Shown: positions 9,626 to 20,523 of the stretch, piece after piece
Layout: every line of letters begins with the position of its first letter
How positions within the stretch are numbered: position 1 is the first letter of the stretch
Assembly (NCBI GenBank): GCA_900095095.1
Contig: FMBT01000109.1
Span: forward strand, 1 to 30,849
Source of the DNA: Fragilariopsis cylindrus CCMP1102
Taxonomy: Eukaryota; Bacillariophyta; Bacillariophyceae; Bacillariales; Bacillariaceae
DNA length: 30,849 bases
Direction of reading: 5' to 3'
The notes under the pieces: model-generated
Told to the model about the DNA's origin: nothing
Databases searched by the model: none
What the model saw: the letters and a program-made list of their open reading frames with translations, nothing else
Made by a program: the position numbers and the translations under genes

Positions 9626-12600
9626 ATGGGTATAACTACTCAACAGAAGGAAAAGATTCGGCATATTAAAAGATGCGGTAATAAGACCAAAATGCGTCGA
9701 CAGAAGATGTCTCATAATAGATCATCGACTGGATCAATATTGATCTCGTCATCATCATCGTCATCGTCGCTGCTTAGCTTCCGTTCAATGTTATCAGTTG
9801 TTATGGTGGTGATAATATACCTCAATGTACTGTTAGTAAGAGATGCGGAAGCAATGTCAATCCAATCGACAAGACGAGAGGAGGAAAGAAGCAGCGCGTC
9901 GCCGCCGTCGTCGTCGTCGATGAGAATTATCAGCAATTATAATCATGTCAGTATAAAGAGTCTACTTTTAGAAGATGATGATTTACTTAGTAGCCTTTCA
10001 CCAACCATCACTATGAGTCCAACTGCAACTCCATATCCGACTAGCGAATCAACTCCGGGACCATCACAAGAGCAGACAGAGGCATCGTTTAATTCTACTG
10101 ATAACGACAACGACGATGACGACTATGTTGATGAGGTACCTACTATATCGCCTACGGAAGGCAATCAAGATGATGCACCGAGTCCAGAACCTAAACCTAA
10201 AATTATATCAGGTCCTACAACTTCGCCTTCGGAAGAAGAAGTTGACGACGACGATGATAAGGTACCTACTACATCGCCGACAGAAGGCAACGAAGATGAT
10301 GAAGCGAGTCAAGAACCTACAAATACAATTACATCAGATCCTACAACTGCTGCTGTAGTTAAGCCGTCGGATTCTCCAACAAATCCCCGTGGATTGCAAG
10401 AGTTACGGGATGGAGATACGATGAACGGTACCGATGACGACGACGACGATTTTAGTTCTGTGTATATGCTACCCTCCGATACTCCCTCCTTCAGTTCTAA
10501 TTCTTCCGAATTTCCGAGTATATCACCATCACCATCAACTCAACAACCGACGAGTAATGGGGATGGTGGTGGTGATGGTGATGATGGTGATGAAAAGCTT
10601 ACGGAAGAGCCTGCGAACTTTCCATCTATGCCAGACCTGACAAATCTTCCTACTCTTCCTTTGCCCACGAATTTACCAACACGTATTCCCACTATTATTC
10701 CAACCAAAGATCCTACAGATAATAATCCTAGTGATTTTATCAATCCCCTGACCCTGATACCAAATGGTATTGACGATAACGATGATATCTTCTTTCAGCC
10801 AGGACCCATAGATGATTTGACTGATCGGCTGGATTTTACCTCATCACCAACTGAGACAGGGACGAATTTTACGAATTCTAGTATACCAACATCTGCACCA
10901 TCTGAAATACCGATAATTCAACCAACAGAAGTACCAACACCACGGCCCACAAGCTTTCCAACAACACCACCGGTGCCAATTCCTACAGCACCACCAACAG
11001 CCTTGCCAACTCGTCGACCTACATCTCCGCCAACTCTGTTTCCCACAACTAAGCCAACAGAAACACCAACACCACGGCCCACAAGGTTTCCCACAAGGTT
11101 TCCCACGAGGTTTCCGACAACACCGCCGACTCCCTCACCGACTCGTTCACCGACTGGACGACCTAGCGTAGACCCTACTGCTGCACCGATTCCCAACACT
11201 CTGTCACCCTCACTAAGACCTTCAGCGCGTCCCACGCCTCAACCAACACCAGAACGTAAGTCAATAGGTTGTTGTTGTTCTAATGCACGAATAAAATCAA
11301 CCGAATAGTACAGAATCGAATCCAATTAATCATGTGTTTACATTAATTCCTTCCTCTTATTATCTTACACAATATTTATTTATGTTCATCGCTTTTCTTC
11401 TCTTTTCATTTATTTGTTTATTTTGTCTTTCTAGCCACCATTGAACCATCTAATTGGCCATCTTCTAGACCCACTTTGGTAAAGAGTCAAGACCCAACTC
11501 CTTCGGGAACTCTTGAACCATCGATATCACCATATCCATCTACGTCGCCAACCGTCTCATATCAACCAACCGATTTACCTACAAAGAGACCCAGTGATGC
11601 ACCATCTGTGCCACCATCTCAAGGTATGTCAGAAGCAACAGTGACAAACACAAATTGTCACCACTAGAAATAATAATAAAATATATACTGTGCATGCACT
11701 TTTTTAAACTTTAATATCACTCACTAAATTTTCTTCGATCATCAGAACCATCGCCATCTCCATCCTTTGCTCCCACTTTAGCACTACAGACAGAAACGGT
11801 CAAAAAAGCCCAGATGGAATTATACCCGTTTCCCGACGAAACGTTGGACGGAGAAGACGTCATTGTGTGGAAATCTGCGACTGAAGCACACATAACGCAA
11901 TACCTTCTCTCTGAGGCAGACCCACCTATGATGGAGGTTGTGGCGCTTACAGTAAATATCATCGAACAATCGAAGGAGAAGGATCGACGATCCTTGCAAA
12001 GACTTGGTGGAGGCGATTCACTGTGGATTTATTTCAATGTATCCATGGCTTATCGTTCGAATAGTGATGATTACGATACAGACGAATTGGTATGGTCTGC
12101 ATTTGCTTCACAAGTAGATGGGCTAGAATATATCATTGCACTAAGGAAAAAATCGGAGACGTTTGATCCAGTCCGATTAGCACAAGTTAACGTGCAAGGA
12201 TATAACGCACCTCCAACGCAAGCTCCTCAACCAGCAAAAGAAAAAAGAGATAGGACTGAAATAGCAGTCATCGTGGGTGCTTCGATTGGTGGTGCTGCCT
12301 TGATTATTCTTATCATACTCTTATTTTTGCGATGTAGCAGTGGAAAGACTGTTTCGGAAAAACACAAAGAAGAAATTGCAGAGACAGGAGCTTCACCCTC
12401 TACCAACAGTAGAAACGTTAAGGTTTCAACAGAAATATTAGTCGAGCCGCAGGATGATGTCAGCACTCTAGGTGATCCAATGTGGGGACAGGGAGGGATG
12501 ATTATGGGTGGAATGGACAAAGATGAAGTGACTGCAAGTGTTGGAGATGACTACGACTACACAAAACAATATCGGAATATACGAGATCCACTTTCAATTG

Positions 12601-13022
12601 CAGGTACAACAAACACTCGTGATCGTAACTTTTCAGAAGACATGTCTAAAATGTCGTCAGTTCAATCCACGTCGATGAGCAAACTTGAAAAAATGGGGGG
12701 AAATTTGTTCGCAGATGATGCCTCATTTGAGGAACAATTTTCAGATCCTGAAGAACGATTCGATGTGGTTGCTCCGGCTGGAAAGCTTGGTATGGTGATA
12801 GACACTCCTAATGGGGGTATTCCTGTTGTGCATGCAATCAAGGATACGAGTGTCTTATCCGATCAGGTTCGTGTGGGTGACCGACTGTTAAGTGTAGATG
12901 GAGAAGACTGTATGGGAATGACAGCGATGCAGGTTTCCAAACTCATCAGTCTGAAGTCCGAAAAACCAGTGCGTGTTCTAGTTTTTACCAGATCTGCTGC
13001 CAATAATAATCAACCTCAGTAA
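9626..13022 (+). CDS. PT/PS-repeat type I membrane protein with cytoplasmic PDZ domain
   Basis: Three exons: 9626-11255, 11435-11623 and 11746-13022. Both introns (179 and 122 nt) are GT-AG and phase 1. Product 1031 aa. The N-terminus is basic, then poly-Ser, then a hydrophobic stretch (MLSVVMVVIIYLNVLLV, about residues 55-71) acting as signal peptide or anchor; a later ATG could be the true start. Residues about 115-620 are PTxxPS/PTxxPT repeats mixed with Asp-rich tracts. A folded region at about 625-760 (YPFPDETLDGE ... LVWSAFASQVDGLEYI) resembles a SEA-like membrane-proximal module. One helix at about 779-801 (AVIVGASIGGAALIILIILL) precedes a 140-residue linker and a PDZ domain at 944-1023, with carboxylate loop KLGMVID and RVGDRLLSVDGEDC. 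The layout suggests a wall- or matrix-facing stalk linked to cytoplasmic partners. Confidence 0.88.
10109..10350 (+). repeat. internal tandem duplication, about 126-bp period
   Basis: Within the PT-rich exon, the segment around GAGGTACCTACTATATCGCC (from 10132) recurs about 126 bp later as AAGGTACCTACTACATCGCC (from 10259). Both are preceded by an Asp-codon run and followed by a GNxDD ... EP and TTSPS-type stretch. The copies have diverged by substitutions and small indels but stay in frame, so the stalk has grown by segment duplication. Confidence 0.75.
11091..11126 (+). repeat. 12-bp tandem repeat encoding RFPT units
   Basis: Three consecutive 12-bp units (ACAAGGTTTCCC, ACAAGGTTTCCC, ACGAGGTTTCCG) encode RFPT repeats inside the PT-rich stalk. 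A nearby dispersed duplication (CCAACACCACGGCCCACAAG) occurs at about 10934 and 11067. Confidence 0.75.
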
Positions 13023-13505
13023 TATTTTTATGCTATTATCTAGTGGAAGTTATTAAACCGCCTTTGTAGATAATTACGAATACTGTGTAGTTCCTTATAG
13101 TATGAATAGCCGGGTAATTTTTTTCCTTTTGATTAGTTTCATCATCATCACCACCACCGCCCCCATCTTAAAAGCTAACCAAAATGTTGATTCAAAGTTC
13201 TAAATGCATGCACGATGAAAAGTAAGAGGAACTATTTGCCCAAACCAATAAATGACAGAATATAATACAAGTATAAAGAGTTGGTCTTGCTGAAGAGTTC
13301 CTTCAATTGGAATAGCAATAGCGTTGTCACAACGTAGTCTAAATAAGTTATCACAATTATCGAAGATATATAGGAATACTATAGAAAATAATAGATGCAA
13401 GTTACTTTAGGAAATATGATAAGAAAAATCTACACAGCTATCTATAACTAATTATCTTGTGGTTAACCTTGGTAATCACATTTTATTGTAATTCTAACCT
13501 TATTC
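13023..13505. other. convergent intergenic region, no gene seen
   Basis: The 3' ends of the PDZ gene (plus) and the lipoyl protein gene (minus) face each other here. I looked on the minus strand for further exons of an acyltransferase core downstream of the lipoyl gene, such as the HxxxDG active-site motif, and found none. No structured terminator or RNA gene is visible. Confidence 0.5.
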
Positions 13506-14754
13506 TCAAAGAGGTACTTGCCCAGTCGTTCCATATTTTTCGATATAATCATTTTGTTGTCGAGACAAGGTTTTAAGGATTGGAGAATTGATTTTCGCGA
13601 ATTCTCCCCAGCCAATTGAAAGGACAGGTGCCACAATTTCGGCCATGACTTCCATAGCGGGTGGAGATACCTCGACTGGAATAGGTACAGCTGCTGCAAC
13701 AGCTACAACTGGCGTAGGAGGAGGTGCTGGAGTGGCAGCAACAACTGGCTCTGGTTCCGCAACTGGTTCTGCTGCTGCTGCTGCTGCTACAGGTGGCGCT
13801 TCCGCAACGAAATTAGCAAAGGCAGCGACATCGTCGGCCTCTTCGACTGTGACCATGATAGGTACACCGCACTCGATGTCATCTCCACTCCCCCCAGGGA
13901 TCAGAATTTTTGCTGCGGAAATATAATACAATACAATACAATACAATACAATACAGTACAGTACAAAATAAACGGATGAATGAATGAATCAAGGACGATA
14001 ACAGATATAGTAAGGAATAGCAAGATATAAGTTGTTTGCTCAGGGTATGTACGTAAAGAAAGGAATATGACATCAGGAATATGCTTTATCGTCGGTACGA
14101 GTGACGTCGCGAATAAAGTATATGATGAATACAGTTGCAACGAAATTCTGTCCTCCCATCCCTTGGCCAATTTAATCTCGCCTCGATTTTTGTGTACTGT
14201 GTTTTATCAGTAGTAATTATTGCAAGTTTAACTTACCAATAAATCCATCGTCTTGTGCTTCGAAATCAATTGAGGCCTTATCGGTTTCAATCTTCGCTAA
14301 AGATTGTCCGGCAGAGAATTCGGAACCTTCTTCAACAAACCACTCACTCAACACACCAGTTTCCATGGTTGGACTCAACGCTGGCATACCCACAACAATG
14401 TGATATGGAAGATCGTCAGCAGAAGAAACTGAAAAAGATGGAGTAAAGTTACGGCTGGGGGGCATCGGCAGTACAACATACATAGTGAAAGATAAAGTAG
14501 GATGAAAATCACAAAGTATCCGAAATTGTGGTGGGAATTAATAACTATTTGAGAGAAATAAATACAATTACAGCAGTCGAAATTCCAGATAATCTCTCGT
14601 CAAGAATATCTTCATCGTCCCCACATTCATATTATGTCGTGGAAAGATGGTCCGTCGTTTTTTTTTTTCCTTCTTACATTATTTGTGATGATCTCGCTGT
14701 CGCCGGTTTCATAACAAAGCGAGAACATTTTTTGAGAACAGTAGAAGCTAGCAT
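13506..14754 (-). CDS. mitochondrial lipoyl-domain protein (pyruvate dehydrogenase E2/protein X-like), lacking catalytic core
   Basis: Three exons: 14754-14678, 14454-14237 and 13912-13506. Introns are GT-AG with matching phases 2 and 1; product 233 aa. Exon 1 encodes MLASTVLKKCSRFVMKPATA, a basic, Ser/Ala-rich leader typical of mitochondrial import. Residues about 42-120 are a biotinyl/lipoyl domain: GMPALSPTMETG, then IETDKASIDFE with lipoyl-acceptor Lys85, then ILIPGGSGDDIECGVPIMV. This is the form found in pyruvate dehydrogenase E2 and E3-binding protein. An Ala/Pro/Glu linker follows, then a 40-residue tail (IGWGEFAKINSPIL ... QQNDYIEKYG). There is no recognisable peripheral-subunit-binding domain and no acetyltransferase domain, so it cannot be a complete E2. 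It could be a reduced protein X-like accessory that docks through its tail. A short alternative start at 14483 would give no transit peptide and is less likely. Confidence 0.82.
13926..13965. repeat. ATACA pentanucleotide microsatellite in intron
   Basis: About six ATACA units followed by two GTACA variants lie just inside the acceptor side of the second intron of the lipoyl protein gene. The repeat sits about 10 bases from the splice acceptor (CGCAG at 13917-13913, minus strand), so length changes would alter the polypyrimidine/branch region. Confidence 0.8.
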
Positions 14755-15228
14755 GATGATTACCTTCTGTGATTGCAAAAAGAGAAGATAAATGTGCAGT
14801 AAGTATTCGGTAGGCACAAGAAAAAAATGTTGTTCTCGATTTGTAATTCTCTCTCCTATGATTACAAATTACCAATTACCGGTACAACACATTGTACATA
14901 CAGTAGCAGAATATCAAATATCAAATACGTTGTTTACGGTAGCAGAATATTCAAATATTAGTACCGGTAGCAGCGATAAAAGCACTAATTCTGTTCTATT
15001 CTAGAATGGTCCTGTAAATTTTCAATTTCAAAATCTCACGCATGATCACTTTTTTTTCATTCATTCTTTTCATCAATCATTAAAATCATTTAATATTCAA
15101 TATATATATTCAATCAATCATCAACTACAAAGACAAACATCACGAAAAGCATATCATTAATGTACTTCCTGATTTCTACCATTTTCTCCTAGTTCTTTGT
15201 GTTGACTGATGCAACACGAAACACAACG
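14755..15228. other. divergent promoter region
   Basis: This 474-nt interval separates the starts of the mitochondrial lipoyl protein (minus) and organellar RF2 (plus). It is AT-rich with short direct repeats (AGCAGAATAT at about 14904 and 14941) and a TATATATATTC stretch near 15101-15111. No RNA gene is seen. Both genes serve organelles, so shared control is possible, but no motif shows it. Confidence 0.45.
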
Positions 15229-16767
15229 ATGAACATCTGTAGTAACAGGCGGATATTCAATATTAACTTCATCATTCTGACGACGACGATGTTGTGTCGA
15301 ATTGTCAAATCATTCCAATGTAATTCAAGAAAAAGTTATCACACTCAAATCGTTGAGAGGGTAACTAGTAAGCGAACAATTAGCGGGTCTATACTTAGAC
15401 TTGATATTTGCTCTTCCGTTCAACATGATCAGCAACGACGGCAGCAACGACGACGACAACAACAAACACGACTTTTCGCGAGTACGACGACGATGACAAA
15501 ATCATCATCATCATCATCATCTCCCGATATTAATTTAGCTGATATACAGCGACAGTTCCAAGTAGCCGTAGACTTAATGCTTACGAACGTCAAAGCAACT
15601 CCTGATAATTTGGATATAATCGTTGAAGAGCTTGAAAAGGAATCATCTGATCCATCATTTTGGGATGCCGAAAATAAAGATCGAAATAGTCGTGTTACGG
15701 CACAGCTAAGTAAGTATGGTCGTATTCAAAATAGATTAAAGGAATGGAACAGATGGAAAGAAGACGGGGAGGTTGCAATGGAAATGTTATCGCAGGCTGA
15801 TGAAATGAAAGACGACGAGGAATGGGGAGACGACGAATCACTCTTCACCGATGCTGAATATAATTCAATTATAGAAGACATACAGACATCGGCTAATGAA
15901 TTATTGAAAGACGGAGAACGATACCAGCTTGAACTATTATTAAGTGGTCCGTACGACGAACAACCCTGTCGGATTCTGTTGACAGCAGGGGCGGGTGGTA
16001 CTGAAAGTAACGATTGGGTAGCCGATTTGAAACGTATGTACGAACGTCATGCTCAAAAGATGGGATATATTTTGAAAATTGAAGATGAGCAAAAAGGTGA
16101 TGTAGTGGGATATAAGAGCGTGGAAATGATCGTGTCGTCTTCTACTTCAGGTGATGGAGCGGCGCATCCCTACGGTTGGTTCAAAGGAGAAAAGGGCACC
16201 CATCGACTTGTTCGGCTTTCGCCTTTCAATGCCAATAACAAACGCCAAACGACATTTGCTGGGGTGGACGTTGCTCCTATATTTTTAGATGAGGATCAAC
16301 TCCGGGATATTATAATTCCCGACAAGGATTTAGAAATAACTACTATGCGTAGCGGTGGTGCTGGTGGTCAGAATGTTAATAAAGTAAATTCTGCCGTACG
16401 TATAAAACATCTACCGAGTGGTCTGAATATTAAATGTACACAAGAACGAAGTCAACTGTTAAATAAAGACATAGCTATGAAACGACTGAAGGCACAATTA
16501 TTGGCCATAGCGGCTGAGCAACGAGTTGCTGAAATTAAAGAAATTCGGGGTGATCAGGTTGAGGCTAGTTGGGGTATGCAAATTAGAAATTATGTCATGC
16601 ATCCATACAAAATGATCAAGGATCAACGAACAGGGTGGGAGACGAGTAACGTTCAAAATTTTATCGATGGTGATCTCGAGGATTGCATTGCTGAGTTGTT
16701 AAAGACTCAAGCCAAGGATGAGCAGAAAGCTTCCCTTCGAGAAACTGATGATGAAATAGTAACCTGA
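15229..16767 (+). CDS. prfB: organellar (probably plastid) peptide chain release factor 2
   Basis: Intronless, 512 aa from the ATG at 15229; an upstream in-frame GTG is not used. Class I release factor that recognises UGA/UAA and triggers peptidyl-tRNA hydrolysis on bacterial-type ribosomes. The anticodon-like tripeptide is SPF (residues 331-333, in [12 protein letters not shown]), diagnostic of RF2. The catalytic GGQ is at 379-381 within [18 protein letters not shown]. The PCRF domain is visible from about 235 ([14 protein letters not shown]). The first about 120 residues are an extension: a hydrophobic leader ([17 protein letters not shown]) followed by Phe, then a Ser/Arg/Gln-rich stretch. 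This fits a signal plus transit peptide for a secondary plastid with Phe after the cleavage site. A mitochondrial site cannot be excluded. Unlike bacterial prfB there is no in-frame stop or frameshift. Confidence 0.93.
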   Translation: MNICSNRRIFNINFIILTTTMLCRIVKSFQCNSRKSYHTQIVERVTSKRTISGSILRLDICSSVQHDQQRRQQRRRQQQTRLFASTTTMTKSSSSSSSPDINLADIQRQFQVAVDLMLTNVKATPDNLDIIVEELEKESSDPSFWDAENKDRNSRVTAQLSKYGRIQNRLKEWNRWKEDGEVAMEMLSQADEMKDDEEWGDDESLFTDAEYNSIIEDIQTSANELLKDGERYQLELLLSGPYDEQPCRILLTAGAGGTESNDWVADLKRMYERHAQKMGYILKIEDEQKGDVVGYKSVEMIVSSSTSGDGAAHPYGWFKGEKGTHRLVRLSPFNANNKRQTTFAGVDVAPIFLDEDQLRDIIIPDKDLEITTMRSGGAGGQNVNKVNSAVRIKHLPSGLNIKCTQERSQLLNKDIAMKRLKAQLLAIAAEQRVAEIKEIRGDQVEASWGMQIRNYVMHPYKMIKDQRTGWETSNVQNFIDGDLEDCIAELLKTQAKDEQKASLRETDDEIVT

Positions 16768-18667
16768 TAACTGATATAATGTAAAATATGAAATAATAAT
16801 TACTAGTACAAACATTTATACAGTCATTGTTTTGGAGTAATTACGTTGTAGTAGTATAGTAGATATAGAAACTTAATTGGATAAAATCACAGGAGTAGGA
16901 ACATAACTAGTTCTGAAATACAGCTATAGATAATTGTTGTCAAATGCAGCAGTGCTGTTTAGATGCATCAAATAATGTGATAAATATTTATATGATAATA
17001 ATATGAATATTTAGTTTAAACACTTCTGGCAAGCAACGGATGTATATGGCCCACCACTGGACACAAAGTTGCAACACCCCATTAGGAGCACGACTACTGT
17101 CTCATAAGAGATAGCATCTATAACTATAAATCCACCACTCAGTAGTTAATGATCATCTCATCTCAGGGATGTAGCAGAAAAAAACCCACCTAAAGGGGGA
17201 ATATCCCATGATCAATGTTGGGGCTTAGAGAATCCAATATTTGTGCAAAAGTACTGATTGATTATGAATAGTTATTAACTAGCAATACTCAAACCCCGCG
17301 ATGTCATTGCAATGCACTAGTTATAGAGCTAATTAAATCAGGAGCATCAATCCTCTATGACAATATACAAAATATGTGTGGTCCATTCTCCTTTCAATGG
17401 AGGCTCCGCAGATCAACAGGCTGACAGCATCATACTTACCAGGTATCTTGCTACTAATTCTGTTCCTACACTATTTGAAAGGATAATCAAAAGTGGCTCA
17501 CCTAGATTGCATATGGTCTCCTTTTAACTACCATTTTCACTGAGCGCATGTGTGCAATCTGGAGGAGTGACCTATAAGTACAGACTTAGTCCCAAGCTGG
17601 CTGTTTCCTTAGTCTTGTGTGTAATTAATATCGGTTTCACTGCGCACATGTGCGTAATCTGGAGGAGTGGTACAAACAGACCTTGGAAATGATGTCACCA
17701 CTTCAGTTTCACTGCGCCCATGTGCGCAATTCCGGGAGTGACCTAGAAGTACTGACCAACTGGATGTGATAGTGGAAAAATCCCATGGTTGTCGATCAAC
17801 CAACCTCCTTGTCGTTACCCCTGCTTAGCTCTGTTTAGCTTGTAAGACGCACCTCACCAGAGTGAGTATACAGGTCGCTGTTACAGGCTAACAATCAGCA
17901 TTTTTCTCCTGTTCTTTCTATCACCTATCCTATTAGTTGATATCAAGACACACTGAGTTCACCGGTCAAAACAAGGGTCTGGAGATGGTGTACGAACACC
18001 GTGATCTTTATTTGTCGCATCATAAAACAACATGTGTAAACCTCATTGTCACGAAGCGGCGAGGACAACCCCTCTTCAATTTTCCGCTCGCGGATCATTA
18101 TTAGTTCAAACTAAGAGTGTTCCTGGTTCTGATTCTAGTGATGATGATTTGTTCCATGTCGCTAGTGCTTTAGTATACCTTGAGATAGTGACATAGTATA
18201 TGATGCAGCGCTGGGTCTATTTGAGATGATGGGTGATCATATTATATATTGTTGGTGGTTCATTTCAGGAGTTCTGGAAGGATTCAGGTCTTGACTCTTT
18301 ACCAAGCTAGGTCTAGAATATGGTGAGTCATGGTAATGGTGCAATGTTTCTGTTATTGTGCATGTGGAGTGGCTAATAATAAGAGAATTAATCAAATAAA
18401 TATTATGTTACAGTAGCAAAAACTTGCACAAAATCGTTCCCGTCCAAAGTGAAGCGCATGTGTTGGCTCATAACCTTATTTCCAGCCAATAAAAAAGAGA
18501 ACGCTATTTTACGTGTTTTAATTACGGTGTGTAGATTCGTTCATTCGCTCCAAGATGAGCAATGATACACGACACTACGGTTCCCATTTAAACTTCCCAA
18601 GGTAGTTCGCAAGCGTACTAGTTACAATATAACATACAAAACAAAGTCATAAAAGTAGCTATCAATC
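16768..18667. other. 1.9-kb gene-free region with degenerate repeats
   Basis: There is no gene on either strand over about 1.9 kb, the longest gap in the window. The longest plus-strand frame I see with an ATG is about 56 codons (17357-17527), of no recognised type. Base composition is more even and less microsatellite-rich than other spacers. The region holds the three-copy hairpin repeat at 17535-17757. I looked for tRNA and LTR hallmarks and found none that are convincing. It may be a decayed mobile element. Confidence 0.5.
17535..17757 (+). repeat. three-copy repeat with palindromic CATGTG core
   Basis: Copies start at 17535, 17635 and 17707. Each is about 50 nt and begins TTTCACTG, continues with a near-palindrome (core GCGCACATGTGCG in copy 2), then AATCTGGAGGAGTG or a variant; copies 1 and 3 also share GACCTA-AAGTAC. 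Spacing is 100 and 72 bp. As RNA, each core can fold into a hairpin with a CAUG loop, several differences being G-U or paired changes, and the flanking CACT can pair with AGTG. The role is unknown; transposon subterminal repeats or a non-coding RNA are both possible. Confidence 0.7.
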
Positions 18668-20523
18668 ATGCCCTCCATTACTAAAGTAGCCGACGTCTTA
18701 GATTGGCCAGATGACAATGTCGGAAAAGTTACTGTTGAATGTGCCGGTCAAGGCTTCATGGAGTTTTACCGAATATTGAAATCAGCTGGAGATGAAGAAA
18801 AGGTCTGGGCTACGCAACTGGCTAAAGACGAGGTAGATGTAACGCAAGACGGAGAAGAAAGTAGTAACGATGATGATAAAAATACCTCTGCTTCCACCGT
18901 TGACTTGTTCTCTTTGTCTGAAATAGATTTAAAGGAAATTGACTATTACACGGTCCTTTCTCTCGCGTGCCGACCAACCATCACTCCTGATGATGTCAAA
19001 AAGGCCTATCGCAAAGCTTGTTTGAAGTACCATCCAGATAAGTCCGGTCGAGGGGAGGAAGATGCCGTTTTCCTCAAGGTCAAGACAGCCTTCGAGACAT
19101 TGACAACCCAGAAAAAAGCTTACGACTCGACTGAAATGCCTTTTGATGAATCGATTCCATCAGACAAAACGAAATCAACTGTTGATTTCTTTGAATTATG
19201 GGAACCGGTATTCCAACGCAATTTACACTTTGACTCTCGATGTTGGCATCATCGAACAATTCGAAACAAAGCAAAAAAAACAGGCGCAGCGGTGGCTCTT
19301 CGCGAAATTTGAAGAACAACAAGAATAAACAAGGACCCCCTTCGTTAGGAGATGATTCCACTCCCGTTGAAGAGGTCCACGAATATTACGAGTACTGGAT
19401 TCATTTTGAAAGTTGGAGAGACTTCAGTCTACAGGCAGCCCGAGAATTAGAAACGCAGGAGCATTTGGATAATGCTGAATCACGATACGAGAAGCGATGG
19501 TTTCAAAAGGAGATTGATCGTGCTGCGAAGAAACTCAAGGCACAGGAGGTTTCCCGGATGACACTGCTTGTGGAACGGGCGATGGCGGCCGATCCTCGAT
19601 TGATTCAAGAAAGAAAAAGATTGATTGACGAAAAAGGTAGGAAGCAACGGGAGCGGATACAGGAAGCTCTTGATAAGAAGCAGAAAGAGGAGGATGCGAT
19701 AGTAGCCGAGCAAAATCGTGTGGAAGATGAAAAGAAACAAAAGGCGGAAGAAAAGGTGTTGAGAGAAAAAGGAAAGAAGTTGCTCAGAAAGGCTAAGCAA
19801 GCATTCAAACGACATGTCAGCGCTGCACTCGAGAAATTGGAACTGAAGGAATATGCCTTGGAGGATGAAGTAGACTTGATTTGTATTGAGCTGAATCATC
19901 TCAAGTTAACGAAGTTCAACAGCCAGCTCGACTCGAAAGCGGCAACTGAAGTTGTTGCTATTGTGAAGACGAGGGTGAAGAATATTCAAGATGGGGTGGA
20001 AGAGGACGACGCAGAGGATGAACAGCCCGAACCGTCTAGCGTGGCTTCGAATGGATCTGATAGTAAAACGATTGTAAGTAACGGCGAGACTACAAATATA
20101 TCATCTAGTTCTACCACTAAAAAGTTACCTTTTACTAAGGAAGAAATGTCTGCCTTGTCTAAAGGTGTAAAAAAGTTTCCAGCAGGCGGTGGAAATCGAT
20201 GGGATCAAATTTCCCACTACATCAACAATGTTTGTCGACCAGATGATCCAAGGACGAAAGAGGAATGTATTGAGATCTTCAACAAAGTCAATAAAGCTGG
20301 AAAGCAACTTCCGAATGGTAACACGAGTCATGCTGTAGACGATTCCGATGTATGGAACTCAGAACAAGACCAACAACTACAAAAGGGTCTAACAATGTTC
20401 CCATCGAGCATAGAAAAAAACGAACGTTGGAGCAGTATTTCAGATGAAGTAACGGGAAAGTCAAAGAAGGAATGCGTTGAACGGTTCAAAGCAATCCGAG
20501 ATGCGTTAAAGGCCAAGAAATGA
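18668..20523 (+). CDS. DNAJC2: Zuotin/DNAJC2 (MPP11) ribosome-associated J-protein, interrupted by a -1 frame break
   Basis: The first frame (18668-19312) carries the N-terminal domain and a J domain at about residues 92-153, with helix II KKAYRKACLKY and HPD at 122-124. It continues into VDFFELWEPVFQRNLHFD, the zuotin homology region. A second frame, shifted by -1 and open until 20523, resumes with PSLGDDSTPVEEVHEYYEYW, FESWRDFS and MAADPRL, all zuotin landmarks. A long charged helical region then leads to two SANT/Myb domains (about KLPFTKEEMSALSKGVKKFP and VWNSEQDQQLQKGL). Zuotin pairs with an Hsp70 (Ssz1/Hsp70L1) as the ribosome-associated complex that stimulates Hsp70 on nascent chains. 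The frame must change between the TGA at 19231 and the TGA at 19310; an A8 run (19273-19280) lies inside. No GT-AG intron of suitable length fits. It is probably a functional gene with an assembly indel. Confidence 0.9.

Noticed and set aside
13506..13520. Splice donor CAA|GTACCT near the lipoyl gene stop leading to a catalytic domain
   Set aside because: No downstream exon resembling a binding domain or acyltransferase was found before the PDZ gene's 3' end; kept only as a test in the findings.
17357..17527. A roughly 56-codon frame in the 1.9-kb gap
   Set aside because: Too short, not recognised, and with no partner exon or signal.
16768..18667. Solo LTR or tRNA cluster
   Set aside because: No TG...CA-bounded direct repeats, no target duplication, and no B-box-like GTTCGAATC were found by eye.
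19242..19289. Short intron to explain the zuotin frame change
   Set aside because: Every GT-AG pair tried in this interval removes a length that leaves the frame wrong.
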